From Rhizophagus clarus (Eukaryota; Glomeromycota; Glomeromycetes; Glomerales; Glomeraceae): a stretch of 64,000 nt of DNA. A model generated the notes under the pieces. It saw only the letters and a program-made list of their open reading frames with translations, was not told where the DNA came from and made no database searches. A program made the position numbers and the translations under genes. This document shows positions 19,466-30,979 of this stretch, in pieces; the first letter of the stretch is position 1; every line of letters begins with the position of its first letter. The stretch spans positions 374,501-438,500 of the forward strand of contig BLAL01000262.1 of NCBI GenBank assembly GCA_015698045.1, given 5' to 3'.

Positions 19466-19829
19466 CAAGATAAAATAAAATAGAATATTTGATGCTAGAA
19501 AATGAATGGGATTTTGACATTTTTAGCTTTGTTGTTGAAAAAAAAAATGATTAAACAACTCAAAAACAATGCTTAAATTGTTTTTTATTAATCGATTTAG
19601 AAAAAAATGGTTTTTTATTAAACGAATTAGGAAAAAAACGGTTTTTATACTAAATGGCAGAAAAATAGTCAAAATAATTTTTTTTTATTATACGTCTGAT
19701 AAAAAATTTTTTGTAAAAAGACAATTAACTGAATATTACCATACCAGAATTCTTGTGTTAATGGAGAAATAGTAAATGCAGCTGCATATGTAGATAGTGT
19801 TTTATTCGTGCTAAGAGGTACATAATGTT

Positions 19830-20460
19830 AAAGCAATTAATAAAAAAAAGATTTTTTTTTGTTAAAATGATTAATAATAAGTCATTTTTTGTTAAGATGA
19901 TTAATAAAAAAAATCATTTTTTTTGTTAATACGATTAATAAAAAAAAATCATTTTTTTTTTGTTAAAAACGATTAATAAAAAAAAATCATTTTTTTTTAG
20001 TTAAAAACGATTAATAAAAAAAATCATCTTTTTTTAGTTAAAAACGAATAATAAAAAAAAATCATTTTTTTTAGTTAAAAACGAATAATAAAAAAAATCA
20101 TTTTTTTTTGTTAAAGATGATTAATAAAAAAAAATCAATTTTTTTTTCGTTAAGATAATTAATAAAAAAAATTGTTTTTTATTAAGATGTTTAATAAAAA
20201 TCTATCGTTTTTTTATTAAGATGATTAATAAAAAAAAATTTATCATTTTTTTTTGTTAAGACAATTAATAAAAAACAATCATTTTTTTTTGTTAAGAAGA
20301 TTAATAAAAAAATCATTTTTTTTATTAAGACGAATATAAAAAATCATTTTTTTTATTAAGACGAATATAAAAAATCATTTTTTTTATTAAGACGAATATA
20401 AAAAATCATTTTTTTTATTAAGACGAATATAAAAAATCATTTTTTTTGTTAAAATAATTA
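19830..20460. repeat. Minisatellite, units like GTTAAGATGATTAATAAAAA-ATCATTTTTT
   Basis: About fifteen to twenty units of 33-40 bp with variable A and T runs, followed by four nearly identical 31-32 bp units containing TTAAGACGAATATAAAAAAT (20325-20440). Each unit holds an A-run/ATC/T-run mini-inverted repeat. Confidence 0.8.
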
Positions 20461-21049
20461 ATGATTACTAATAAAAAAAATCAAACGATTTTATCAACGC
20501 TTTTTTAAGCATTTAATTTAAAAAACATTTAAAAATTTTTCTTAAGAATTTAATTAAAAATATTAAAAACGCTTTTTTAAGCGTTTAACTTAAAAAATGT
20601 TTTTTTAAGCATTTTAAAATTTTAAAAAAAATCGTTAAATAAAGTGTTTAATTAAAAAACACTAAAATATTTTTTTTTAATACTTTTTAAGCGTTTAATA
20701 ATAAAAAAAAAATGTTAAAACCATCTTTTAACGTTTTTTTAGTAATATAAAATTAAATTGGCAAAAAAAGCCTTGGTTTTTTTGCATTATAAAAAAAATG
20801 GTTTGGCATTTTTTCGCATAAACTTCTGAAAAAAAAATACCAAAATGCTTCATTTAGTGTTAATATTTTTTTTTTTAATTTTAGGTTAAACGGGTAAATT
20901 GAATCAAACCTAATAGATCTGAAATTTTTTTAGTATTCTAAAGCTCACTAATTATACGCAAATTGCCCTAGTTACATTTTAAAAAAAACAATTTTTTTAA
21001 TCATAACATTTATAAAAATGATGTTTTTATTCATTACATCTAAAAAATA

Positions 21050-22420
21050 ATCTTTTTAATTAATTTTTTTATCGTTTATAACTTAATTTTTATCGTTTAT
21101 AACTTAAAAAAAATAATTTTTTCATTTTTTTTATCGTTTATAACTTAAAAAAAATCATTTTTTCATTTTTTTTATCGTTTATAACTTAAAAAAAATCATT
21201 TTTTTTATCGTTTATAACTTAAAAAAAATCATTTTTTTTATCGTTTATAATTTAAAAAAAATCATTTTTTTTTATCATTTATAACTTAAAAAAATCATTT
21301 TTTCATTTTTTTTATCATTTATAACTTAAAAAAAATCATTTTTTTTATCGTTTATAACTAAAAAAAATCATTTTTTTATCGTTTATAACTAAAAAAAATC
21401 ATTTTTTTATCGTTTATAACTAAAAAAATCATTTTTTTATCGTTTATAACTAAAAAAAATCATTTTTTTATCGTTTATAACTAAAAAAATCATTTTTTTA
21501 TCGTTTATAACTAAAAAAAATCATTTTTTTATCGTTTATAACTAAAAAAAATCATTTTTTTATCGTTTATAACTAAAAAAAATCATTTTTTATCGTTTAT
21601 AACTAAAAAAAATCATTTTTTTATCGTTTATAACTAAAAAAAATCATTTTTTTATCGTTTATAACTAAAAAAAATCATTTTTTTATCGTTTATAACTAAA
21701 AAAAATCATTTTTTTATCGTTTATAACTAAAAAAAATCATTTTTTTATCGTTTATAACTAAAAAAAATCATTTTTTTATCGTTTATAACTAAAAAAAATC
21801 ATTTTTTTATCGTTTATAACTAAAAAAAATCATTTTTTTATCGTTTATAACTAAAAAAAATCATTTTTTTATCGTTTATAACTAAAAAAAATCATTTTTT
21901 TATCGTTTATAACTTAAAAAAATCATTTTTTTTTATCGTTTATAACTTAAAAAAAATCATTTTTTTTTATCGTTTATAACTTAAAAAAAATCATTTTTTT
22001 TTATCGTTTATAACTTAAAAAAAATCATTTTTTTTTATCGTTTATAACTTAAAAAAAATCATTTTTTTTTATCGTTTATAACTTAAAAAAAATCATTTTT
22101 TTTATCGTTTATAACTTAAAAAAAATCATTTTTTTTTATCGTTTATAACTTAAAAAAAATCATTTTTTTTTATCGTTTATAACTTAAAAAAAATCATTTT
22201 TTTTTATCGTTTATAACTTAAAAAAAATCATTTTTTTTTATCGTTTATAACTTAAAAAAAATCATTTTTTTATCGTTTATAACTTAAAAAAATCATTTTT
22301 TATCATTTATAACTTAAAAAAATCATTTTTTTTATCGTTATAACTAATAAAAATGATTTTTTTATCGTTTATAACTAATAAAAAATGATTTTTTCATTGT
22401 TTATAACTAAAAAAAATTGG
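21050..22420. repeat. 31-34 bp minisatellite, unit ATCGTTTATAACTAAAAAAA + ATCATTTTTTT
   Basis: Roughly forty consecutive units. The central block (about 21355-21905) is very homogeneous at 31 bp. The outer blocks have TTAAAA variants of 32-34 bp. Every unit can form an A8/T7 hairpin around ATC. The gradient from a uniform centre to diverged edges is typical of recent tandem expansion. Confidence 0.9.
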
Positions 22421-23082
22421 TTTTTATATTGTTTAAATCTAAAAAAAAAATGATTTTTTAAATTAATTTAAATTTTTTTAAATCACTTTACATAAAGAAA
22501 AAACAGATTTTAATCACTTAAAAAAAATGATTTTTTTAAAATCATTTTTACTTTAAAAATTTTTTCAATTGTTTAATTAATAAAAAATGATTTTCACGAT
22601 CTTTTTATTAAACATTCTAAAAAACTATTTTAATAAAAAAAATATTCTTTTTTTTTTGGTTATTTTAATGAAAAAGTGTTATTTTTAAAATTAATTTAAT
22701 AAAAAAAAGTCTTTTCAATTATTTAACAAAAAAGTACTATCTTGTAATGTTCTTTAAATTGTTTAATTATTTAATAAAATTTTTTTATAGTTTTCTTTAT
22801 GTATGCATGTTAAATATAATAAATTTATGCAACTGATGATACAATGAAATAATTTTTTTTTCATATTGCCGTAACTATTCAATTTTCATGTTAATATTAA
22901 CAAAAAAAAATAAAACAAAATAAAATATAATAAAATTAATGGAATTGCAAAAAGAAAAATTTTTTTTTGTCTCATTACAATGTTAAATATTGTAATTATA
23001 ATAAGAAGTTAAAGTTTCTCTTTTAGTTTTATTTTGCCTTATTCTACTCTATTATATTTTATTTTATCTTATAACGGGAGTA

Positions 23083-23342
23083 AAGTGATATAATCGAATA
23101 ACCCAGTTAATCGGTAATCCGCTATATATATGGATCATTTTCCATAAATGGAAATCAAAATGTGATCGACATAAAAAGCAACAAGTTACTTATTACCTCG
23201 CCATGTCGATCAATACAACAAGTTAGTTGTTGTAAATCAACAAGTAACTTATTAATTTACAACAACTTACTTGTTGATTTATAACAACTAACTTGTTGTT
23301 TTTACAACAACCTTTTGACTTCTACGGTACGCCATACATATG
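23083..23342. repeat. Right 260 bp TIR
   Basis: Partner of 19206-19465. The match stops at GCCATACATATG on the outer side and at AAGTGATATAATCGAATAA on the inner side. Confidence 0.85.
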
Positions 23343-23561
23343 CTACTATATTCTAATGTATGCTATATATGAGGCAAATCATAAATGCAAATATGGTTTT
23401 CATAGGCAGAATAAAGCAGAGCATGAACGCAAAACATGCGAACAAATAATGTTCACAGAGTTGCGGAGCGAAGCGGAGCATGTATGCAAAACATGAAAAA
23501 ATCAAGTTTTATAAATGCATACATATTGGGTTCCAGGAATATTCCCAGAACATCCCCGGCA

Positions 23562-23805
23562 CTAGCCCGGCACTAGCCCGTCATCAGCCTGAATTTTTGC
23601 AAGCTTCTGACGTTGATAAAATGCTCTAAAACGAAACTTATCTGAATGTTTTTTACAAGCACCATATTCAGAGAAAGTAAATTTAACGCATCCAGGTTCC
23701 ATACATGGATATTGTTTAGGTGAATTCTGATGGACTGTAGTCAAAGCATCTCTGATTGCACACTTCTCCAGTCCTAAGAATATATGGACAATAATAAAAA
23801 TTCCA
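23562..23805 (-). pseudogene. Small Cys/His-rich protein, broken (right inverted copy)
   Basis: The C-terminal part (CMEPGC, ACKKHSDKF, then YQRQKLAKIQADDGL) matches the left copy at 13204-13452. The N-terminal part (FYYCPYILRTGEV) is in another frame, so an indel and stops separate the halves. Like the left copy it is divergent from the polymerase/F-box gene. Two direct GGGCTAGTGCC repeats overlap its stop region. Confidence 0.6.
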
Positions 23806-23929
23806 GGGTATCTCCTTTTTCTCGCCTCCCATAGTTTCTTTTTTGAATAAATGTCTAACACTAATTATCCAAACAAAATAATTTTTATTTTAAACTTTTT
23901 TTTAACACTATATAATCTTCGAGAAAAAT

Positions 23930-25488
23930 ATGAGCGGATTACTTGGTAGTATCACTGGCACAATAGGACGATTGTTTGGAAATCTTTTGCTAAGCTGGGG
24001 AGGTCCAGCACCAGTACCACCTGAATTACCTGAACCTTCTGAGCCACCAGTACCAGAAGAAGAGCCAGAGGCAGACTCGGAGGGGGACAGTGACTATGAA
24101 ACCGCTTTAACTTGCCAAAATACTGAAACAAGATGGTATTCAGCAATTCGAAGGTTTCTATTTTGGAGAAAGCAAGGTAAGAATGTTGAATTCTATGATG
24201 GGAGTACACATTGGATTGGCTCTGAAAATGATTTTCATGATTTATCAAGAGACTGGTTTCTAATTAAAGCTAATCTGAAAGAAACACTTCAGGAGGTTCA
24301 TAAACGTTATAATGAAGAAGCCAATGCAATCTTTTGGAAGAGTGGTGGACAAATAGACTTACGAGCAACTGGCACATATGCTTCAGCAAGTTTGCGTTTC
24401 TTTCAAGATGTTGCTAGAGATCCTAGAAAAGCTGAAAACTTAACACCAGAAGAAGACTATTGGATAAGATTGGCTTACATGGGAGGATTAGTATGGGCTG
24501 AACCTTATGAAGGAATAGCGACTGAGATGGATTATAATGAATTTTATCCAGAGATTTTAGCAAGTTTTAGCGCAGGCTGGCCAATAGGACCAGGAGAATT
24601 TAGAACAATCACATACATCAGCGTTAGCCCTATTAACTATAATCTAAAATACGGAATTTATCATGCTTTTATAGGAGGCCAACCAGCGGATCAAAAATAT
24701 ATAAGGGCATTTTGCTATAACCCTACAGGATATTACACTCACTATGACTTAAAATTAGCAATAGATCTAGGTCTTCATATAGAATTATCCTCTGAAAGTC
24801 CTAATGCTCTAGTGTTTGAGCAAAATAAACTTATGAGTGGTAGAGAAATTTTCTATCAATGGGCAAGTTTTCTTACAGAAATAAAACATGAAGGCGGATA
24901 GGCAGGTAAAGTTGCCAAGCATATGCTAGTATCACTCTGGGGCGTTTATACTCAGATGGATGAAGACCAGGTCCTCATCGACGCATGGCACCATTTATTT
25001 CAGCAAAAGGATGTAAAATTATATCAGAAAAAATTAGACCATTAGGTGAGCGCGTAAAGAGGATCCATACAAATGGGTATATTATTTCGGGCAAAGCTAC
25101 TGATCAGATGCTTGGAATAGAATATATAGGTGGAAGGAGAGAGCAAAAAGTCGTAAAGACAGGTGACATGTCGATAAAAAATGGGATGCGACTAGAGTGG
25201 ACTAATTTCGAAGAAATAATCCCAGCTACACCCACGAACTCAAAAAAATCAACCATCTGTTATATAGCCACAATACCAAATGAGATTCTTGATAGGATTT
25301 TCCAATATCATAGAAAAAATGAGGGTGAGAAATTACACCCTCTTTTATTAGTTAATAAGCAATGGTACTATAATACTAGAAGACTAATATGGCAAAAAAT
25401 AGTCTTAACAGGCATTTCTGGGATCAAGTTCACAAAGGCATTAGGCAAAGACACGAAGTCAGATGCATGTTTACAAGTGCTAGGTTTA
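23930..25488 (+). pseudogene. Family B polymerase-like protein with F-box (right inverted copy), truncated
   Basis: Starts at ATG 23930 (MSGLLGSITGTIGRLFGNLL). It is continuous through the Pro/Glu-rich linker, ASLRFFQDV, motif A-like EMDYNEFYPEIL and YYTHYDLKLAIDL to a TAG at 24899, where the left copy has CAG. Motif B-like GKVAKHMLVSLWG follows, then a shift, the TGA shared with the left copy, RIHTNGYIISGK at the motif C position, and the F-box (IPNEILDRIFQYH, LLLVNKQWYYNTRRLIWQ). Homology stops at about 25488 after VLGL, where the Gag/protease of element B begins on the other strand, so LRRs are missing here. This is a clean insertion junction. Confidence 0.65.
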
Positions 25489-25489
25489 A

Positions 25490-28400
25490 TGATGATATAA
25501 AAGATTTTAAGGCTATTTGATACATTTAATCTGTAGCTATGTGAAGCGCATCATGGCTATTGCCTAATGATTTGCTAGCACGAGATTTGAAAGTAGGGGA
25601 TTTCTTGGTTACTCCTTCTTTCGGTTTGGCACTCTTTTTTATAGGTACTCCACTTCGTACCACTTTTTTTTTACAGCATAGCAGTTTCAGGATTCGTCAG
25701 TATCAATATATTTGTCATCTTCTTCTACTTCCTCTTCTTCAGAATCCTCTATATATTCTTCTATGTATTCTTCTTCAGAGTCTTCAGGATCTTCTACCTC
25801 ATCCTGGTATACATAATTAACCTTCTTAGTCCACTTGCCTTTGGGGCAATTAACCTTTGTATGACCAGCTTTTCCACATGCTAAACAATGTCAGGTTTGC
25901 TTTGCAGATGCTTTTGGCACTACCTTTCTAACAACTTTCTTCGTGGCATATGCACTTCTGGGTGTAAAGGGACTCTTTCTAACATGTGCTGTTTGACCTC
26001 CTAATCTTTTTTTAAGTTCTTCATAAATAAAATTTTCTAATGTTACATCATCTGTTCCTATTCCTGTATAAGCCAAATCTCTTGCTAGACGAATTTTAAA
26101 ATCATCTTTTTGTGGTTGAGCTGTATAATTAACTGGAGCTATTGTATGAGCTTGTATTCTTTTGCCTGCACTTTCATGCCATATATTACGCAAGTCTGTA
26201 AAAAATGCAATGACTGTAGCAGGATTAGCAATTCTAATTCTCATTTCTAAATCAGAAGGCAATTGATCAAATAGATAAGGTAAGGCATTAGCATCTGGCA
26301 TTGCTTGTACTAGTGGTTTGATTCGTTTTTCATAACTATCTGGAGTATCTGTCTCTAAAAACTTTTCATTAACAAGAGCAAATATAGCACTTTGGTTAGT
26401 CCCTACTATAACTTCTCTATATCTTTCTCACAACCAGTTTAGGAAGAGAGGTTCAGTATTAATAGCTGGATTACCTGCTGCATAAGGATCATTGGCAGGA
26501 ACAGGTGCAAACCTACCTGTCATTTTATTTATCATAACTTGACATCTTACAGCGGCATTAAAGGCAGCAACGGCTAAGGGATGTGCCATCTCATTTATAT
26601 TTCTAAGCTTTTGATAATATACGTCTGGTGGTTCCTGCCCATCATAATTGGGTAATTGTGCAAGTAATGGTGCTAATGTATGCATGACATCTTGTATTGT
26701 AGCCATGTTTCCTGGAGGATTATTTTGTAAATTCAAAATAATTTGTCGTGAATTTAATTTCCTACCCTTCCATTTTTGGTATCTATTAAATACCCATGCT
26801 TGATTGAATTCTGCCAAGTCTGCCTCAGCTTTACGCCTTCGAACTAATGTTTGGAGAACTGCCTTTTCTTGTACTAATACATTTATTCAGTTTTGCTTTC
26901 TTAAGGCTATTCTTTAACCATTAGTTTGCCTATCTTGAGCTATTTGCCACCAACGTCAACGCTCATTTACCTCATTATTATATGCTAAAGTTAATAACTG
27001 TTCTCTTTGAAGACTATCATTTCTAGTATTTGTTAATTCATTCCTAAGGCCATTGATTCGATCATTAGCTATATGGTATAAACCTTGCATGTTAATAGCA
27101 TCTTGAGCATGTCTTTGCATAAGTTCACGAGCAGTTGTTAATGAGATTCGTATTCCATTTAATGTATTTTTAGGGTTAAATGATGTATCCCAGGACCCAG
27201 AAATATATATATAGGGGTCAGGTGATGAAAGAAAATTTTACTATGAGTTGTACGCAAGGGTTTTTTATATGAACGGTACGCAAATTTGACACCTGATATT
27301 GAAAATACCGCAAAAATATGCAAATAAAATTTCAGACCTTAAAATTTTCAATTATTAATTAATTCAGCAAATTGCAGTATATCATATGATATAGTTTCTA
27401 TAATCTGCAGTTTGATATCAGTCTTTTTTTTATTAAAAAAAAAAAAAAATTATATTTGTTTCTCTTTATGTTATGTTAACGAAATATAATGAAATGTATT
27501 ATATTTTAACAATATTTGTATACGAATTTAGATAGCTTTATAATTAGAAAAAAATTTATTATTTTTTTTTTTTTTGATATTTATATTTGAAAGTTCATTC
27601 CTACAATATGTTTAAATTCCAATTTGAAGTTCCAGTTCAAAATCTACAAAAAGAGATGTTAAAGAATATTAGTGAGTGTTCTTATATAAACCCACTCCTT
27701 CTTCCTTTAGAAATACTCACCTATCTTGAATTATTCCAAGTTCTAGTCTAAATTTCGCAAAAAAGAGAAGTTAGCAAACGCTTTATTCAAACTCGCACCC
27801 CCCCCGCTTTTAGAAATACTTAACCGTCTCGAATTCCAAATTTTACTTCAAAATCTACAAAAGAGAAGTTAAAGAATGTTAGTAAATACTCTTTAATACA
27901 TAAAAAATCAAACCCGCTTATCTCCTTATAGAAATACTTACCTGTCTCGAATTCCAAGTTCTGATTGAATTCTGAAATCTATAAAAAAGAAATTATAAAA
28001 CATTAGTAAGCATTTTTTGATAAAATTCCTAAAAATTTGAAACTTACCAATGTAATAAGCTATAAAAAATAGAATAATCTTGATTATGTAGGTACTAAAA
28101 AACTAAAAGGAATGTTAGTAAAATTTTATTAACATTGAATTCTGCTTCTTACACTTAACTCACCATATTTGCAAGAGTCTGTTAGTTCCAATTTATACTT
28201 CAGTAGTACCTAGTACTTTTTTTTTTATAAATAGTTTTTTTTTTTTATTTTTTTAAATCAGTGGAAAAGAAAAAGGTTCGGTTTATAAAAAATCTTTTTT
28301 TAAAAAAAAATTCAGTTACTAATAATATAAATATTAAAAAAAAATTCAGTTTATAAAACCGATAAAAAATATTAAATATTAAAAAAAAATTTCAGTTATA

Positions 28401-29156
28401 AAAACCGATAAAAAAATCTTTTAAAAAAAAAAAAATTTAAAACTATAAAATTGTAAATTTTATGATTGATAAATCGTATTTTAGCATATCGAATAATTTT
28501 CTACAACAGTATATATGATCGGCCAAATAAAAATATAGGTCAAAATACGCAAATTAAATCTTTTACATATAAAAATTTTTGATAAAAATACGCAATCTAA
28601 TGACCTTACTATGGACAAAAATCTCCTAAATTATATGCAAATCAAAACCTTACCCCGTCCAACTCCACTATGATGATGACGCATTGATAGACCCTACCCC
28701 TATATGTATATTTCTGGGTCCTTGTATCCCCATCAATATATGCTTCCACCCGATCTAGTGCTGTAGCGATATTTATTAAAATATCAGGTATGGCCATATT
28801 TCTTCTTCTTCTTTAGAATGTTTATTACTAGATTTAGATAATTCTTGTATACGAGATTTAAGTTTATCTATTGTGTCTTCTAGCTGGATAATTCGATTAT
28901 TTTGAATAACTAATGCCTCCTCTTTTACCTCTAGATGATCCTGATATTTTTTAAGTTCACCTAGAATAACCTTACATTTATCCTTTAGCTGATTAACTTC
29001 TTCATCATAAGATTGTATATTCTTTTCGAGATGAGAAATATATCGCTTACAGGCTTTAATTTCCTCTTCAAGTTTGCGGATTTTCTTTTGTACTAACTTT
29101 ATCCTTAGATCAAAGTTGCTGTTTAGTTGTTCAAGATATGTCTGCTCAACTCCCAT
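25490..29156 (-). pseudogene. Gag-like and protease-start region of element B, interrupted by a 1.5 kb insertion
   Basis: From ATG 29156 (MGVEQTYLEQLNSNFDL) the coiled coil runs to about 28723, is split by the TIR element 27192-28722, and continues (TAREL, LLTLAYNNEVNER) into the capsid-like region (EKRIKPLV, DLEMRIRIANPATVIAFFTD), the knuckle (CLACGKAGHTKVNC) and the acidic tail. An A9 G run near 25664-25672 and the -1 frame with VVRSGVP then MYQIALKS follow before truncation near 25490. Stops include TGA at 26956-26958, near 26886, at 26428-26430, 25891-25893 and near 25704, several at positions where A or C keeps CGA. It is clearly non-functional, but the layout matches A and C. Confidence 0.75.
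27192..28722. mobile_element. 1531 bp non-autonomous TIR element with 8 bp target duplication
   Basis: The termini AGGACCCAGAAATATATATA and TATATTTCTGGGTCCT are inverted repeats. They are flanked on both sides by TGTATCCC (27184-27191 and 28723-28730), and the empty site is preserved in copies A and C. The interior is A/T-rich and has no ORF, but includes ill-matched duplicated segments around GAAATACTTACCTGTCTCGA. An 8 bp duplication fits hAT-like transposition, but the ends lack the usual hAT CA(G) start. Confidence 0.88.
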
Positions 29157-30274
29157 TGTTACCTATTATTTCTATAGATTCTGGTGAGGCTCGAAATCTT
29201 GATATTTCTATTGCTTTGAAAAAGATTTATTATCAGCCTATTGGTTATTATCGAAATGCTAAAAAATTGTATGAAGCTTCTCTTAAAGCTGGATATGATT
29301 TTAGTTTAGACGAAGTGGGCGACTGGCTTGAGAGACAAGCTATACACCAAATACATAAGCCTCGTCCTAAATATATCCCTCGTGCAAGTTTTTGTTCTGT
29401 TACTATCCCCAATGAAGTCCACCAGGCGGATGTTCTTTACATGCCTTATGACAAAGTAGGTCAGATTACTTATCTTTTTTGCCTTAATATGGTTGACGTG
29501 GCTTCGAGATATAAAACCTCTATTCCTATTGGTGCATATAGTGTTAAGGATAGGCAGGGTATCTTAACTTCTGCTACTATTGCTCGATCATTTGAGAAAA
29601 TCTATGATGATCCTGAATGTCCTTTGGTCTGGCCAAAATTATTAATTACTGATAGAGGATCAGAGTTTAAAGGTGATTGTGAGAAATTAATGAAAGAGCA
29701 TGGTGTAAAAATTCAGAAGGCCAAATCTAAGCATACTATGGGTATTATTGAAAGGTATAATCGCACCTTAGTTGAAAAGCTATTTCCTTCCCAAGATGCT
29801 TCTGATCTCTTGACTTTAGATAGACGATCCAGGGCTTGGGTAAAGAATTTGCCGATAGTTGTTGAGAACATTAATAATTCTATCACACGTCAGCTTGGTA
29901 TTTCTCTTGTTGATGCAATAAAGGAAAAAGAGGTCTTTGCTAAGCCTTCTTACCTTCGGGGTGGTCCTATAGGCTTTGATGAGAAAAAGCTTTCTAGCGA
30001 TGTATTAGTAAGATATTTGTTGTATCCTATTGATTTAGAAAATGGGAGACGTCGTGCTGGTGACTTGAATTGGTCTTTACGTATTTATTATATCTGGGAA
30101 TCTATGGTGCAAAAAAATCAACCAGTCTTGTACTGGCTGGAAGAAGTCCCCTCTGGACTAACTGATGATGATGATTATGTAGTCAAACATCCTGAAAGAT
30201 CTTTTGTGCGAGAAGAGTTAATGGTTATTCCATTTGATACAGAATTGCCTCCCCCATGGGTGCTCATGAATTAA
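29138..30274 (+). CDS. Polinton-type integrase (rve, DDE), intact copy B
   Basis: An uninterrupted 378-residue frame. The N-terminal region (residues about 25-90: IALKKIYYQPIGYYRNAKKL, DWLERQAIHQIHKP) matches Polinton integrases. The catalytic core has Asp in HQADVLY (about residue 97) and VDVASRYK, Asp in LITDRGSEFKG (about 172) and Glu in GIIERYNRTL (about 205), about 33 residues after the second Asp. The C-terminal part (YLLYPIDLENGRRRAGDLNW) looks like a compact barrel or chromo-like tail. The last codons converge on the helical gene with 4 bp between stops. It starts inside the Gag-like gene. This copy could still be active and act in trans; expression is unknown. Confidence 0.9.
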   Translation: MSAQLPLLPIISIDSGEARNLDISIALKKIYYQPIGYYRNAKKLYEASLKAGYDFSLDEVGDWLERQAIHQIHKPRPKYIPRASFCSVTIPNEVHQADVLYMPYDKVGQITYLFCLNMVDVASRYKTSIPIGAYSVKDRQGILTSATIARSFEKIYDDPECPLVWPKLLITDRGSEFKGDCEKLMKEHGVKIQKAKSKHTMGIIERYNRTLVEKLFPSQDASDLLTLDRRSRAWVKNLPIVVENINNSITRQLGISLVDAIKEKEVFAKPSYLRGGPIGFDEKKLSSDVLVRYLLYPIDLENGRRRAGDLNWSLRIYYIWESMVQKNQPVLYWLEEVPSGLTDDDDYVVKHPERSFVREELMVIPFDTELPPPWVLMN

Positions 30275-30278
30275 ATCT

Positions 30279-30662
30279 TTAAAGTGATGATAAGAAGTCT
30301 TCTATCTCTTCATCAACTTGTTTATCAGTAATGAAATGATCCTTAGCTAATTTATAGTATAATTTATATAGTTCCATGATCGTATTAAGTATCTTTGGAT
30401 CTCACCTATAGAATTCTTTGTAGTTATCTTTGACTTTATGATATTTAGCTTCATTAGGGAATATGGTCATAGCTAGTTTGAGAACATATTCTTGGGGATC
30501 TTCTGTCTGGCGTAATTTTTTGATTCGCTCTTTATATGATTGCATAAATTTACCATCTTTTGGCCTTTTATAATAAATGCCTGCTTTGACTACATTTATT
30601 AACGCCTGTTCGATTTCTTGATATGTAGGCTTGGTATCAGTTAATTGAATTTGTGTACTCAT
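30279..30662 (-). pseudogene. Small helical protein, copy B, one in-frame TGA
   Basis: Starts at ATG 30662 (MSTQIQLTDTKPTYQEIEQA). It is open to a TGA at 30402 after KEFYR, then continues in frame (DPKIL ... EDFLSSL) to a TAA at 30279. Copy C reads KDP through this point. Nearly identical to copy C otherwise. It is divergent from the Cys/His-rich gene at 30733 with 70 bp between the starts. Confidence 0.7.
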
Positions 30663-30732
30663 TATGTAAAAGTTTTTTATATATTACTCTTACAGATTTT
30701 TCTCTTTAATTAATTAATTATTTTCCTATATA

Positions 30733-30978
30733 GTGAAAATGATCGGAGAATATTTCTGTCCATACTTACTTAATACTGGTAAGGCCCATGGAGTCCCCTG
30801 CATGCGACCAGAAGGATGCCATTTACATTGGAAGGCTAAGCCATGCATCCCTTGTAGTGAATGTGGTAAGCCTACTGGTTCTACTTCAGGACTGTGTCAA
30901 TTGCATGTTAAAGGATACTATGTGATTCAATATGTTAACAGACTTTGGGATAAGGTTCGGTGTACTCAGAATAGTTAG
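30733..30978 (+). CDS. Small Cys/His-rich protein, intact copy B
   Basis: 81 residues from ATG 30733. Conserved positions: Cys in FCPYLL, Cys-x-RPEGC-x3-HW, PCSECGKPTGS, LCQLH, then a YY-containing basic tail. The pattern is shared with 13204-13452 and 37914-38168. It probably binds zinc at two sites. Its stop is followed within 10 bp by an array of TTTTCGTATGACTTA repeats, so it may be the protein that recognises them; that link is inference. Confidence 0.65.
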   Translation: MKMIGEYFCPYLLNTGKAHGVPCMRPEGCHLHWKAKPCIPCSECGKPTGSTSGLCQLHVKGYYVIQYVNRLWDKVRCTQNS

Positions 30979-30979
30979 C

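Larger units (their letters stand above)
19206..23342. mobile_element. 4.1 kb non-coding element with 260 bp terminal inverted repeats and satellite interior
   Basis: The TIRs 19206-19465 and 23083-23342 are about 95% identical by eye. They begin CATATGTATGGC(A/G)TACCGTAG and contain their own foldback motif (CAACAAGTTAGTTGTTG, mirrored several times). Between them are two minisatellite blocks and A/T-rich sequence. No credible gene is present. It looks like a non-autonomous foldback-type element. I could not define a target duplication. Confidence 0.8.

Noticed and set aside
21050-22420. Regular 31 bp repeats as a possible CRISPR-like array
   Set aside because: There are no spacers; the unit is a simple tandem minisatellite.
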